From assembly GCF_003336675.1 (NCBI RefSeq), contig NZ_QPII01000016.1:52368-116367 (forward strand): a stretch of 64,000 nucleotides of DNA, in the 5' to 3' direction. This document shows, piece after piece, positions 54,920 to 64,000 of this stretch (positions are counted from its first letter, which is position 1; each line of letters begins with the position of its first letter). The translations under genes were made by a program, and so were the position numbers. A model generated the notes under the pieces. The model was not told the origin of the DNA and ran no database searches. It saw nothing but the letters and a program-made list of their open reading frames with translations. This DNA comes from Billgrantia montanilacus. Its GTDB lineage: Bacteria > Pseudomonadota > Gammaproteobacteria > Pseudomonadales > Halomonadaceae.

Positions 54920-55810
54920 ATGCCCGTAACGCTTCACCGATCTCGACGCCTGGCCGGGATACTCGCCTTGCTATGGCTGGCAGCCACTCCGGCAATGGCC
55001 AGCGATAGCGATAAAGATAGCGGTGGCCTGGCCACTCTCGACTGGACCCTGGCCGAAACATTGATGGCACTCGAGGCGCCGCCTCGCGCTGTGGCCCAGG
55101 TCGACGCCTATCACGATTGGGTCGGTCAGCCTCGCCTGGCAGACCGGGTGATCGATCTCGGGCTACGCTCCCAGCCCAACCTGGAGCTACTGGCCCAGCT
55201 CGGCCCGTCGCATATCCTCATCTCATCAATGTTCACCCACCTGGCCCCTCGTTTGAGTCAAGTCGGTGACGTCGACACCTTCAGCCTCTACACACTGGAA
55301 GATAAGACCTGGGATGAGGCTGTCGCCCTGACACACGCACTTGGAAAGGTAACCGGGCGCCCCGCTGCTGCCGATTCGCTGGTCGAGGAGACCGCAGCGC
55401 ATATCGAGTCGCTACGCCAAGGGTTGTCCCAGGATCTCCCCGCACTGCTGATCATCCAGTTCATGGACGAACGGCACGTGCGCGTCTTTGGCGAGCACTC
55501 GCTATACCAGGCGGTACTGGAGAGGCTTGAACTGGAGAATGCTTGGCAGGAGCAGACCAACGCCTGGGGCTTCAGTCTCGTCGGCCTCGAGCACCTGATC
55601 ACCCTCGATGCTCAGTTGGTGGTGATAGAGCCCTACCCCACCGGCGTCGAGATGAAACTCCGCCACAGCGCATTGTGGCAGCATCTGTCCAGCGTGCGTG
55701 ACGATACCTTGATCACTCTGCCAGCGGTGTGGAGCTTCGGCGCCCTGCCCTCAGCGAGCCGCTTCGCCGAGCTTCTGGCAGCCGCCCTGGCTGCCGCCCC
55801 CGAGGCCTGA
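54920..55810 (+). CDS. Periplasmic siderophore binding protein (FhuD-like)
   Basis: 296 residues. Signal peptide (about 1-27, ending TPAMA), then DWTLAETLMALEAPPRAVAQ, DLGLRSQPNLELLAQLGPSHILIS and PAVWSFGALPSASRFAELL, the FhuD/FecB layout. As FhuB and FhuC genes lie nearby without their own binding protein, this may serve FhuBC; it could also serve the FecCD-like permeases, since it shares an operon with their ATPase. Starts 19 bases after the [2Fe-2S] gene. Confidence 0.87.
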   Translation: MPVTLHRSRRLAGILALLWLAATPAMASDSDKDSGGLATLDWTLAETLMALEAPPRAVAQVDAYHDWVGQPRLADRVIDLGLRSQPNLELLAQLGPSHILISSMFTHLAPRLSQVGDVDTFSLYTLEDKTWDEAVALTHALGKVTGRPAAADSLVEETAAHIESLRQGLSQDLPALLIIQFMDERHVRVFGEHSLYQAVLERLELENAWQEQTNAWGFSLVGLEHLITLDAQLVVIEPYPTGVEMKLRHSALWQHLSSVRDDTLITLPAVWSFGALPSASRFAELLAAALAAAPEA

Positions 55811-55926
55811 GAATACGCTGATTCACGTGTAACGCCGGCCGACCGTCGCGTCGACCCAATGCCGGGCTTGCGACCACCGCATCACCGCCAGCGGCGAGGT
55901 GGTGCCCCTCGATTTTCTATTAATAC

Positions 55927-55966
55927 GAATGAGTATCATTGATATTATTTTTATCAATGCTATGCT
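55927..55966 (+). promoter_or_regulatory. Fur-controlled promoter of iutA
   Basis: TTGATA (55939-55944), 16-base spacer, TATGCT (55961-55966). Overlapping Fur-like sequences AATGAGTATCATTGAT (55928-55943) and TGATATTATTTTTATCA (55940-55956) cover the promoter. The 51-base leader then runs to a strong AAGGG ribosome site. Confidence 0.72.
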
Positions 55967-56016
55967 TGCCCACTTTCAGCAAGAACCATTCACGTCTTCC
56001 AGGCAAGGGAACCCCA

Positions 56017-58113
56017 ATGAAGAAGCGAGTGACCCTCGGTTTCGCCATGGCCGCCGGCTCGGCGACCATGATCCTCCACGCTCAGGAACCGCAGGAAACC
56101 ATGGTCGTGCTGGGGTCACGTACCCCCACCCAGATCAGCCAGATACCCGGTGCGGCATGGATACTCGAAAAGGAGGAGCTGCAGCAGCAGATCGAAGCCG
56201 GTGCCGATCTCAAGACCGCGCTGGGCAGGCTCGTCCCAGGACTCGACATGGCCCCCCAGGGGCGCACCAACTATGGCCAGAACCTGCGCGGACGCAGCGT
56301 GCAGGTACTGATCGACGGAGTATCGATGAACAGCTCTCGGGGGCTGTCCCGCCAGTTCGACGCCATCGATCCCTTCAACATCGAGCGCATCGAGGTGCTC
56401 TCGGGTGCCAGCAGCCTCTATGGCGGCGGCGCCACCGGCGGCATCATCAACATCATCACCCGCAAGGGCCAGGTCGGCGGTCCGGACTGGCGAACCGAGG
56501 CAGGCATCACCACCGGCTTCAATGACAGCCACGATCTCGACAAGCGCATTGCGCAGTCGGTCAGCGGCGGCAACGAGCGAGTTCAGGCTTACCTGGGTAC
56601 CGCCTTCCAGGACAACGGCCGCCAGTTCGACGGCCGCGGCGACGAGATCTTCCCCGATATCGCCCAGACCGACCTGCAGGACAACCGCAGCATCGACGTG
56701 CTCGGCAACCTCACCTTCAGCCTGGACGATAATCAGACCCTGGAACTGGGCGCCCAGCTCTACCGGTCGGGCTACGAGGGCGACCGTGGCGTCTACTTCC
56801 CGGACCTCGCCGCCGCCAGCCCCAGCCTGGAGGACGCCCAGATCCGCGACGGCTATCGCTCCGACCGCGATCCGGCCACCGACCGCAAGATGCTCAACCT
56901 GCAGTACCATCACGGCGACCTGCTGGGCCAGAACTTCTACCTGCAGGCCTTCCATCGCCAGGAGGAGGCCAGCTTCCAGGCCTTCCCCTACCCCGTCAGC
57001 GGAGGCTCCGAATTCCGCGCCTCCAAACAAAATACCGACCTCAACGGCATCAAGGCGCTGTTCGACGCTCGCTTGACCGACCGAGTCGACCTTACCTACG
57101 GCCTGGATCTCGACCGCGAGAGCTTCGATGCCAGCCAGATGACCTTCGCCAAGGCCGTATCCGACGCGACCGGCGGCCTGGTACAGGAGCAGGCCAGCAT
57201 CGCGCCGCGGTATCCCGGCTACCGGGTCGAAAGCCTCGCCGCCTTCGCCCAGGCGAACTGGCAGGCGACCGACGCCCTCAAGCTCTCGTCCGGCGTCCGT
57301 CGCCAGCACTCCGATGTCGAGGTTGACGACTTCAATGGCATTCCCGGCGGCGAGAACGACTACGACGCCACCCTGCTCAACGCCAGCGTGCTCTACGACT
57401 ACGGCAACGGGCACCAGAACTGGCTGCGCTACAGCCAGGGTTTCGAGCTGCCCGACCCGGCCAAGTATTACGGTCGGCCGGGCATCAGCGTCGATCAGAA
57501 CCCGCTCTCCGCCATCGAAACCGACCAGGTCGAGCTCGGCTGGCGCTACCAGGGCGGGGACTGGGTGGCCCAGGCGGCGGCCTACTACTCCTGGTCCGAC
57601 AAGGCCCTGGAGGTCAACAGCGGCGACCTGAGCGTCGACGTGATCGACGACAGCAAGCGCGACTACGGGCTCGAGGGCGCACTCACCCGCTACTTCGACG
57701 GTGGCTTCGAAGCCGGCGGCACCCTGCACCTGGTGCGCTCCGAGCAGGAAAACGACGCGGGCAAGTGGGAGAAGCGCGACGCCCGCGATTCCTCGCTCTC
57801 CTCGGCCACCGCCTTCATTGGCTGGTCGGACCGGGTTCGTTCGGCGCGCCTGCAGGCCAACCACACCTTCGACCTTGAAGACGACGCCGATCGCGAGATC
57901 GACGGCAATACCACCCTGGACCTGTCACTCAGCCGGCAGACCGACGTCGGCCGGTTCAGCCTCGGCGTGCAGAACCTGCTCGATGAGAGCTATTCCACCG
58001 TGTGGGGCCAGCGCGCGGCGATGTTCTATTCGCCCTACTACGGCCCGGAGTACCTCTACGACTACCAGGGTCGCGGGCGTACCTACAGCCTGACCTGGTC
58101 GATGGACTACTGA
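56017..58113 (+). CDS. iutA: Ferric aerobactin-type receptor IutA
   Basis: 698 residues. It follows E. coli IutA along its length: AAWILEKEELQQQIEAGADL, GRLVPGLDMAPQGRTNYGQN, ERIEVLSGASSLYGGGATGG, FSQG-like SQGFELPDPAKYYGRPG, and the ending TVWGQRAAMFYSPYYGPEYL then DYQGRGRTYSL. Signal peptide about 1-22. It takes up ferric aerobactin or a related hydroxamate-citrate siderophore with TonB. No iucABCD synthesis genes are in the window. ATG 56017 follows AAGGGA; an earlier in-frame start lies within the promoter. Confidence 0.93.
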   Translation: MKKRVTLGFAMAAGSATMILHAQEPQETMVVLGSRTPTQISQIPGAAWILEKEELQQQIEAGADLKTALGRLVPGLDMAPQGRTNYGQNLRGRSVQVLIDGVSMNSSRGLSRQFDAIDPFNIERIEVLSGASSLYGGGATGGIINIITRKGQVGGPDWRTEAGITTGFNDSHDLDKRIAQSVSGGNERVQAYLGTAFQDNGRQFDGRGDEIFPDIAQTDLQDNRSIDVLGNLTFSLDDNQTLELGAQLYRSGYEGDRGVYFPDLAAASPSLEDAQIRDGYRSDRDPATDRKMLNLQYHHGDLLGQNFYLQAFHRQEEASFQAFPYPVSGGSEFRASKQNTDLNGIKALFDARLTDRVDLTYGLDLDRESFDASQMTFAKAVSDATGGLVQEQASIAPRYPGYRVESLAAFAQANWQATDALKLSSGVRRQHSDVEVDDFNGIPGGENDYDATLLNASVLYDYGNGHQNWLRYSQGFELPDPAKYYGRPGISVDQNPLSAIETDQVELGWRYQGGDWVAQAAAYYSWSDKALEVNSGDLSVDVIDDSKRDYGLEGALTRYFDGGFEAGGTLHLVRSEQENDAGKWEKRDARDSSLSSATAFIGWSDRVRSARLQANHTFDLEDDADREIDGNTTLDLSLSRQTDVGRFSLGVQNLLDESYSTVWGQRAAMFYSPYYGPEYLYDYQGRGRTYSLTWSMDY

Positions 58114-58148
58114 ATCCCGCCTTCATCGCGATGCCACTCGTTCGCTTC

Positions 58149-58174
58149 ACGCCCACCCTCGTGGTGGGCGTTTA
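58149..58174 (+). terminator. Terminator after iutA
   Basis: Perfect 9-bp stem ACGCCCACC/GGTGGGCGT with a five-base loop, followed by TTAT. It lies between iutA and the converging fhuF. Confidence 0.75.
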
Positions 58175-58197
58175 TCGTGCCCGCTCACGCCCCTCCT

Positions 58198-59001
58198 TCA
58201 CAAGCCGAAACATTTCCCGCCTTGACGGAGGCAGTTGGCCGAGCGGTTCTCCGGCTTCAGCGGGCAGCCGCCACATAGCGGCTCATCGGGCAAGCGATAC
58301 TTGACGCAGCACAGACGCCGTACCCGGGACGGCGCCTCACCGCCCAGGTCGAGATAACGTACCGGCTGATAAAGCGGATTACGCCGTCCATCCGGCAGGA
58401 TGCGCGTGTCGAGAAAGCGCAGCAGCGGCTCCCCGGCATCGGGAAAGCGCGGATGCCGCGAGCAGGTCTTGCCAATATATTCCACGTAATGACCGAGATT
58501 GCTCCAGAACACCTTGGGCGAAAGCCCCGATCCAGCAGCCAAGACGCCAATCATCGGTGCGCAGAGGTCATCGAACAGCGTTGTGAAACGTTCATCGGAG
58601 GCCAGAGACGCCAGGGGCTGCCCGCCATCGCGAAGCCATAGCCGCATCACCTCCCCCCGCTCGCCCAGCTCGACGCGCAGCGTCTCGGCGCGCACCGGTA
58701 ACGCCCGCCCCAGCAACAGGTTGGCCACCAGGGCGGGGATCGAGACCAGGCTGAAGAGATACTTCGACCAGATCGACGTCGCCGCCTTCTGATCGGCCCC
58801 CTCGCCTAAGTTCGCCGTAAAGCGCTGCAGCACCCCATGCAGCATCTCTTGGTCGAGGAGCGCGGCGGCAGGCAGTGTCTCTACCTCGTGATTCCCGAAG
58901 CCCGGCGGCCTCAGGTTGTCCAGGGGCGGCTGACGAAAAAGCGCCAGCAGCGCCTCGGCCGGATCGCCCAGGCGAGTGGAGTATTCCATCATTGCCGTCA
59001 T
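58198..59001 (-). CDS. fhuF: Ferric siderophore reductase FhuF
   Basis: 267 residues. The C-terminal cysteines CCVKYRLPDEPLCGGC (C-C-x10-C-x2-C) are the [2Fe-2S] ligands diagnostic of FhuF, and VFWSNLGHYVEYIGKTC is family-typical. It reduces the iron of hydroxamate siderophores in the cytoplasm. ATG 59001 follows AGGAGG by six bases, 44 bases after fhuB, so the two are co-transcribed. Confidence 0.93.
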   Translation of the reverse strand: MTAMMEYSTRLGDPAEALLALFRQPPLDNLRPPGFGNHEVETLPAAALLDQEMLHGVLQRFTANLGEGADQKAATSIWSKYLFSLVSIPALVANLLLGRALPVRAETLRVELGERGEVMRLWLRDGGQPLASLASDERFTTLFDDLCAPMIGVLAAGSGLSPKVFWSNLGHYVEYIGKTCSRHPRFPDAGEPLLRFLDTRILPDGRRNPLYQPVRYLDLGGEAPSRVRRLCCVKYRLPDEPLCGGCPLKPENRSANCLRQGGKCFGL

Positions 59002-59045
59002 ATACGACCTCCTGTCTGGGTGACGGATCGCCCGCCACGCATTCC

Positions 59046-61031
59046 TTACAAGCGACGCAGCCCCCACATGAAGTAGGCACCGCCGATCAGCGAAGCGACC
59101 AGGCCCGCGGGTATTTCGTAGGGAAAGATCACCTGGCGGCCCACCCAGTCGGCCAGCACCATCAACAGCATGCCCACCAGTGCCGCCCCCAGCAGATGCT
59201 GGCGGGCCCGCGACAGGCCCAGCAGCCTGGCCATGTGCGGTGCCAGCAGCCCGATGAAGGAGAGCGGTCCCACCAGCAGGGTGGCGCAGGCGGTCAGCAG
59301 AGCCACCAATAGCAACAGCAACAGGCGGGCACGGTTCAAGGCGATACCCAAGGAACTCGCGGTGGGGGCGCCCAGCGGCAGGATATCCAGCCAGCGGCTG
59401 AGTGGCAGGGTGCACAGCGCCAGCAGCGCCGCCAGCGTCCCCACCACCAGGGCGCTGGTGAGGTCGACGTAGTAGGTGGAACCCGCCAGCCAGGCGATCA
59501 CCTGCTGCCCGCGCGGATCGCCCCCTGCCAACATCACGCTGCGCACCGCATCGAACAGCGCCGTTACCGCCACCCCGGTGAGCAACAAACGCTCGGGCAC
59601 GAAGCCGCTGCGACGATTGAGTGCCACCAGAATCAGCAGGGTGGCGAAGGCGCCCAGGGTACCGATGCCCACCAGCATCCCACTGGTCGGCGCCGGAAGC
59701 AGGAAGATCCCCAGGATCAAGGCGATGGCGCAGCCACCGCTGATGCCTAACACCTCGGGGCTGGCCATGGGATTGCCCGAGAGACGCTGCAGCAGCGTAC
59801 CGGCCACTGCCAGCATCAAGCCGCTGGCGGCCGCCGCTACCACCCGGGGCAGCCGCCACTGCATGACGTTCCAGCTGTCCGGCGGCAGCCAGTACCAGCC
59901 ATTCACCCCCTGCCCCAGCAACAGCCCCAGGCCCGTCGCCAACAGCAGCCCGATACCCAGGCGAGTGGCCAGGCGCCCCGGGGCAGGATGGCGGTTGGCC
60001 AGCACCGTAGCCGGCTGGGGGGCACGATCGCCCTGCAGCTTCAACCGCGGGATCAACCACATCAGCAGCGGCGCGCCCAGGGCGCCGGTCACTGCACCGG
60101 TGGGGATCAGCGTTGGCAAAACGCCCGTGACGTTCTGCAGCAGCAGGTCGGTAGTGGCCAGCAGCACCGCCCCCAACAGCGTGCCCCACACCAGGCGTTC
60201 GCCGAGACGCCGTGCCCCGGCAATGCGCACGATATTGGGCGCCGCCAGGCCGATGAAGCCGATGATCCCCACTACACTGACGATACTGCCGGTGATGAAG
60301 ATCGCCAGCCCCATACCGGCGAAGCGCAGATAGGTGAGCGATACCCCCAGGCTCTTGGCGCTGGCGTCGTCCAGTTCCAGTACCGCCAGGGGGCGCAGCA
60401 GGAACCAGGCCGCCACGCCAGCAATGGCCAACCGCGGCCAGAGGATCGCCACACCGTCCCAGCCATTCTGGGCCAGCGATCCGGCTCCCCAGATCAGCAG
60501 CCCCGACAACGCTTCGTGATTGAACAGCAGCAGCGCCGTGGCCAGCGCGCCCAGGTAGAGGTTGACCACCAGCCCAGCAAGCACCACCACGATGGGTGCC
60601 AAGCCACGCCGCCAGGCCAGCATGAACACCAGCCCTACCGCCAGCCCGCCACCAGCCAGCGCCACCCACTCTCGACCCACGACCAACAGCCCGGGCGCCA
60701 GCAGGGTCGTCGCCATCAGTGCGAGGTTGGCCCCCGAGGCCACGCCGAGGGTTGTTGGCGAGGCCAGTGGGTTGCGCAATACCTGCTGCATCAGCACCCC
60801 GGCCAGGGCCAGCCCACCCCCGGCCAGCAACGCGATCGTCAACCTGGGCCACCAGGCGTAATACAGCAGCAGCTCGTCGACCTCTTTGAACGAACGCGCT
60901 ACCAGCACTTTCAAGCCCAGTTCAAAGCCCCCCTGCCCCTGTAAACCTAGCCAGAACAGGGCCAGCAGAGGCAGGCTCAGCAGTAGACAGGAACGGGCTG
61001 GCGAGAAAGCGCGGCGTATGTCCACCGTCAT
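59046..61031 (-). CDS. fhuB: Fused two-domain siderophore permease FhuB
   Basis: 661 residues (E. coli FhuB 660), two FecCD permease domains in one chain with about 20 helices. Each half keeps the family motifs: [17 protein letters not shown] and [18 protein letters not shown] in the first, [16 protein letters not shown] and [18 protein letters not shown] in the second. It imports ferric hydroxamates with FhuC. ATG 61031 follows a GA-rich ribosome site. Divergent from the fhuC unit across a perfect palindromic Fur box. Confidence 0.95.
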   Translation of the reverse strand: MTVDIRRAFSPARSCLLLSLPLLALFWLGLQGQGGFELGLKVLVARSFKEVDELLLYYAWWPRLTIALLAGGGLALAGVLMQQVLRNPLASPTTLGVASGANLALMATTLLAPGLLVVGREWVALAGGGLAVGLVFMLAWRRGLAPIVVVLAGLVVNLYLGALATALLLFNHEALSGLLIWGAGSLAQNGWDGVAILWPRLAIAGVAAWFLLRPLAVLELDDASAKSLGVSLTYLRFAGMGLAIFITGSIVSVVGIIGFIGLAAPNIVRIAGARRLGERLVWGTLLGAVLLATTDLLLQNVTGVLPTLIPTGAVTGALGAPLLMWLIPRLKLQGDRAPQPATVLANRHPAPGRLATRLGIGLLLATGLGLLLGQGVNGWYWLPPDSWNVMQWRLPRVVAAAASGLMLAVAGTLLQRLSGNPMASPEVLGISGGCAIALILGIFLLPAPTSGMLVGIGTLGAFATLLILVALNRRSGFVPERLLLTGVAVTALFDAVRSVMLAGGDPRGQQVIAWLAGSTYYVDLTSALVVGTLAALLALCTLPLSRWLDILPLGAPTASSLGIALNRARLLLLLLVALLTACATLLVGPLSFIGLLAPHMARLLGLSRARQHLLGAALVGMLLMVLADWVGRQVIFPYEIPAGLVASLIGGAYFMWGLRRL

Positions 61032-61123
61032 CTGCCCGCCCCCTCTCGCAGTGCTTCCACTCTCTGGTTCTCGTCGTCGACCATGCTCCACCATTGCTTT
61101 CCTGCGCTGTGGACAGATAGTAA

Positions 61124-61140
61124 CTGATAATGATTATCAG
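61124..61140. promoter_or_regulatory. Palindromic Fur box between fhuB and the fhuC unit
   Basis: CTGATAATGATTATCAG is a perfect 17-base palindrome holding the Fur core, 93 bases before fhuB and 89 before the plus-strand orphan. A weaker Fur-like stretch lies at 61195-61215. It is the best Fur site in the window. Confidence 0.8.
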
Positions 61141-61228
61141 TAGAATCAAGATCCGCTTCGCATTTGACGGCACACTGCTTATCGGTCAAAATGCAAATCA
61201 GTCTCATTGAGATTTTACATGGTGTCCC

Positions 61229-61633
61229 ATGACAACGGAACGCTCCCAGCTTTATTACACATGCGTCTTCCTGCATGTTTCCTTTCAGGCCATCCAGAAT
61301 GCAGTGGCAAACAAATCCATGGGGAAGGACACGCCATGCTGGCTGGATGCCCAGATGCTGAAGATGCTGTATGACGAACTACAGCGTTGCCGGTGGGAAG
61401 CCTCCCCTTTCAAGGACGTCAGCGAGTCGCTGGATACCGCCATCTACCATTGCGGCCTGCTAATGGCACAGTGCCCTGCCGCCCTCAACCGCCAGCTTTG
61501 CCAGCACCATCTCAAGGCCATCATGGCGCCGCTGCAAAAAGCCTCACTGCTGCTATCGGGCGATATGCGCCGGATGACGGCCAACCAGCCCGCTTCGCCT
61601 GGCCAGCGGCTGCGTCATTGGCTCGGTTGGTAG
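61229..61633 (+). CDS. Cysteine-rich orphan protein preceding fhuC
   Basis: 134 residues, no signal peptide or membrane helix, no family recognised. Predicted mainly helical, with six cysteines (about residues 12, 37, 54, 75, 82, 91) spaced along the first 90 residues and several histidines (YHC, QHHLK). It begins behind the palindromic Fur box and ends 18 bases before fhuC, so it should be co-expressed with siderophore import. Metal or heme/iron binding is conceivable; this is speculation. The start has a weak ribosome site. Confidence 0.65.
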   Translation: MTTERSQLYYTCVFLHVSFQAIQNAVANKSMGKDTPCWLDAQMLKMLYDELQRCRWEASPFKDVSESLDTAIYHCGLLMAQCPAALNRQLCQHHLKAIMAPLQKASLLLSGDMRRMTANQPASPGQRLRHWLGW

Positions 61634-61651
61634 CATCACCAAGGATTCATC

Positions 61652-62419
61652 ATGCTCGAAGTCAAGGGCGCTACCTTCGAAGTCAACGGACAACATCTGC
61701 TGAAGCCCCTCGAACACCGCTTCGAGGAAGGCAAGGTCTACGGATTGATCGGTCATAACGGCTCGGGAAAGTCGACCTTGATCAAGCTGCTGGCCCAGCA
61801 GCAACCCGTCACCCGAGGCGAGGTCCTGCTCGACAAGCGCCCTCTGCATGATTGGGGTAAAAGAGAGTTCGCCCGTCGCGTCGCCTATCTGCCCCAGCAT
61901 CTGCCCAGCGCGGAGAATCTGACCGGGCACGAACTGATCGGCTTTGGCCGCTATCCCTGGCACGGCCTGTTGGGACGTCATTCCTCACGGGACAAGGCCG
62001 CTATCGGTCGAGCCATCGAACTCAGCCACACGGAAGCCTTCGCGGACCGCCTGGTGGACACCCTTTCCGGCGGCGAACGCCAGCGCGTGTGGCTGGCCAT
62101 GCTGCTGGCCCAGGAGAGCCGCTTCCTGCTGCTCGACGAACCGCTGGCCGCGCTGGATATCGCCCATCAAATGGAGGTGTTGTCCCTGATTCGCAAGCTG
62201 TGCGACGAGCTGAAGCTATGCGTGATCATCGTCCTGCACGACATCAACATGGGCTCACGCTATTGCGACGAGTTGCTCGCCCTGCACAGCGGCCGGGTTC
62301 TGGCCCACGGCTCCCCCGAGGCGATGATGACCGACACCAACCTGGAGGCCATCTATGGCCTGCCCATGCAGGTGATGGCCCACCCCAACGGCAAGCATCG
62401 CATTGCCGTGGCATGCTAG
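61652..62419 (+). CDS. fhuC: Siderophore ABC transporter ATPase FhuC
   Basis: 255 residues. Walker A GLIGHNGSGKSTLIKLL, signature LSGGERQRVWLAMLLAQ, Walker B FLLLDEPLAALDI, H-loop IIVLHDIN. FELIGFGRYPW-type region (ELIGFGRYPWHGLLGR) is typical of FhuC/FepC. It pairs with FhuB encoded divergently. Confidence 0.93.
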   Translation: MLEVKGATFEVNGQHLLKPLEHRFEEGKVYGLIGHNGSGKSTLIKLLAQQQPVTRGEVLLDKRPLHDWGKREFARRVAYLPQHLPSAENLTGHELIGFGRYPWHGLLGRHSSRDKAAIGRAIELSHTEAFADRLVDTLSGGERQRVWLAMLLAQESRFLLLDEPLAALDIAHQMEVLSLIRKLCDELKLCVIIVLHDINMGSRYCDELLALHSGRVLAHGSPEAMMTDTNLEAIYGLPMQVMAHPNGKHRIAVAC

Positions 62420-62433
62420 CGCCCTGAACGTGA

Positions 62434-62460
62434 AAGCCGCAGCCCGAGGGGCTGCGGCTT
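62434..62460. terminator. Bidirectional terminator between fhuC and sodA
   Basis: Perfect 12-bp stem AAGCCGCAGCCC/GGGCTGCGGCTT with a three-base loop between converging genes; short A/T stretches flank it on either side. Confidence 0.75.
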
Positions 62461-62492
62461 GCACTGGACGAATGTCGGGAAGGATTACCCAA

Positions 62493-63104
<612 letters not shown>

Positions 63105-63183
63105 AGGTCAGCTCCTCCATGAAGCAAACGAAATAGGGGCCGAAGCCCTCGACTCATCGGTACAGCATGGCAAAGCCTGACAC

Positions 63184-63202
63184 TTAATGCTAATAGCTAT
63201 TG
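63184..63202 (-). promoter_or_regulatory. Possible Fur-like box before sodA
   Basis: TTAATGCTAATAGCTATTG resembles a Fur box (10 of 16 core positions), about 80 bases before the sodA start. E. coli sodA is under Fur control, but this match is weak. Confidence 0.35.
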
Positions 63203-63269
63203 TTACTGCCTTGTATAGCCAAGCTTCATAAAATCGTATCGCCATGACCAGCAGGGCCTGACAACGAAA

Positions 63270-63299
63270 GAAGCCGACCCTCGCTTGAGGATCGGCTTC
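63270..63299 (-). terminator. Terminator after etfA
   Basis: Thirteen-base arms GAAGCCGACCCTC/GAGGATCGGCTTC (one mismatch) with loop GCTT, followed on the minus strand by CTTTCGTT. It ends etfA transcription before the sodA promoter. Confidence 0.75.
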
Positions 63300-63323
63300 G
63301 TCCGGCATGCAGCTTCCTGTTGT

Positions 63324-64000
63324 TTACAGCTTGCTCTCGAGCTCCGGCAGGATTTCGAACAGGTCGCCGACGAGACCATAGTCCGCGACCTGGAAGATCG
63401 GCGCCTCCTCGTCCTTGTTGATCGCCACGATCACCTTGGAGTCCTTCATCCCCGCCAGGTGCTGGATGGCGCCCGAGATACCCACGGCGATGTAGAGTTC
63501 CGGCGCGACGATCTTGCCGGTCTGGCCCACCTGCATGTCGTTGGGCACGAAGCCGGCGTCCACCGCGGCTCTTGAGGCGCCGATGGCCGCACCCAGCTTG
63601 TCGGCGATGCCGTCGAGCAGCTTGAAGTTCTCGCCACTGCCCATGCCGCGACCACCGGAGATGACCACCTTGGCACCGGCCAGCTCGGGCCGGTCGCTCT
63701 CGGCCAGTTCCTGCTTGATAAAGGTCGACTGGCTATTCTCGGCGACAAAATCCACCGCCTCGATGGTGGCACTACCACTCTCTCCTACCGCGTCGAAGCC
63801 GGTGCTGCGTACGGTGATCACCTTGAGGGCATCGGCGCTCTGCACCGTGGCGATGGCGTTGCCGGCGTAGATCGGGCGCTTGAAGGTGTCGGCCGAGTCC
63901 ACCGCGACGATCTCGGAGATCTGCGAGACATCCTTGAGCGCGGCGAGGCGCGGCATGACGTTCTTGCCGGTGGTCGAGGCGGCCGCCAGCACGTGGCCGT
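63324..64000 (-). CDS. etfA: Electron transfer flavoprotein alpha subunit (3' part)
   Basis: 225 C-terminal residues; the start lies beyond the right edge. The FAD-binding ETF alpha domain is clear: [40 protein letters not shown] region and [18 protein letters not shown], ending [15 protein letters not shown]. It carries electrons from acyl-CoA and other dehydrogenases to ETF-ubiquinone oxidoreductase, normally as a heterodimer with EtfB, whose gene should lie outside to the right. Confidence 0.95.
   Translation of the reverse strand, partial: GHVLAAASTTGKNVMPRLAALKDVSQISEIVAVDSADTFKRPIYAGNAIATVQSADALKVITVRSTGFDAVGESGSATIEAVDFVAENSQSTFIKQELAESDRPELAGAKVVISGGRGMGSGENFKLLDGIADKLGAAIGASRAAVDAGFVPNDMQVGQTGKIVAPELYIAVGISGAIQHLAGMKDSKVIVAINKDEEAPIFQVADYGLVGDLFEILPELESKL

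Noticed and set aside
58198..60852. One continuous minus-strand frame covering fhuF and most of fhuB
   Set aside because: Its first 600 codons read fhuB out of frame (Gly/Ala/Arg-rich, no motifs); only the end is real and corresponds to fhuF, which has its own AGGAGG and ATG at 59001.
39230..62419. Siderophore biosynthesis genes (iucABCD or NRPS)
   Set aside because: Every sizeable gene in the island is a receptor, transporter, reductase, regulator or energy component; none has synthetase features.

Overview
The window is about 64 kb of GC-rich gammaproteobacterial chromosome. Gene content and order (cysM-rlmD-relA-mazG next to a BarA/GacS kinase; algU-mucA-mucB-mucD then lepA-lepB-rnc-era-recO-pdxJ; sodA beside etfA) resemble the Pseudomonas/Halomonas branch, and a Halomonadaceae member is my best guess. 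This is inference from gene families and order. No rRNA, tRNA, CRISPR array, prophage or transposase gene was seen.

Region by region. 1-11.6 kb: a sensor-type protein cut by the window edge with its cysteine-free sulfite-oxidase-fold partner, a 38-residue membrane protein behind a likely ANR/FNR promoter, an FKBP isomerase, rfaH, ampG, a SEC-C/TPR protein, an AarF/UbiB-like kinase, topB, a DUF3185 protein, a PanE-type reductase and an outer-membrane barrel. 11.6-19.8 kb: a compact minus-strand operon cysM-rlmD-relA-mazG-ppc. 19.9-28.6 kb: the hybrid kinase barA converges on pdxJ-recO-era-rnc-lepB-lepA; where acpS should follow pdxJ only a 48-codon remnant survives. 28.8-32.8 kb: the envelope-stress operon algU-mucA-mucB-mucD, lacking mucC. 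33-39.2 kb: DAHP synthase, dinG, rhlB, a small basic protein and xthA.

39.2-62.4 kb is an iron-acquisition island. A TonB2-type energy operon (DUF3450, TtpC-like, ExbB, ExbD, TonB, TPR) is divergent from an AraC regulator and two TonB-dependent receptors. Then come a FecBCD-type ABC importer, its ATPase with an Apd1/Aim32-type [2Fe-2S] protein and a second binding protein, the aerobactin-type receptor IutA, the reductase FhuF, the fused permease FhuB, a cysteine-rich orphan and the ATPase FhuC. Fur-like boxes lie before almost every transcription unit. No siderophore biosynthesis gene is in view, so the locus looks like one for importing siderophores. Manganese-type sodA and the 3' part of etfA close the window.

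The most notable observations are: an internally deleted acpS fused in frame; a roughly 110-base stretch upstream of the AraC gene that is clearly homologous to the promoter and start of iutA; an unusual HxxxC cluster motif in the [2Fe-2S] protein; two unrelated palindromic intergenic elements; and paired ANR/FNR-like sites with class II spacing.
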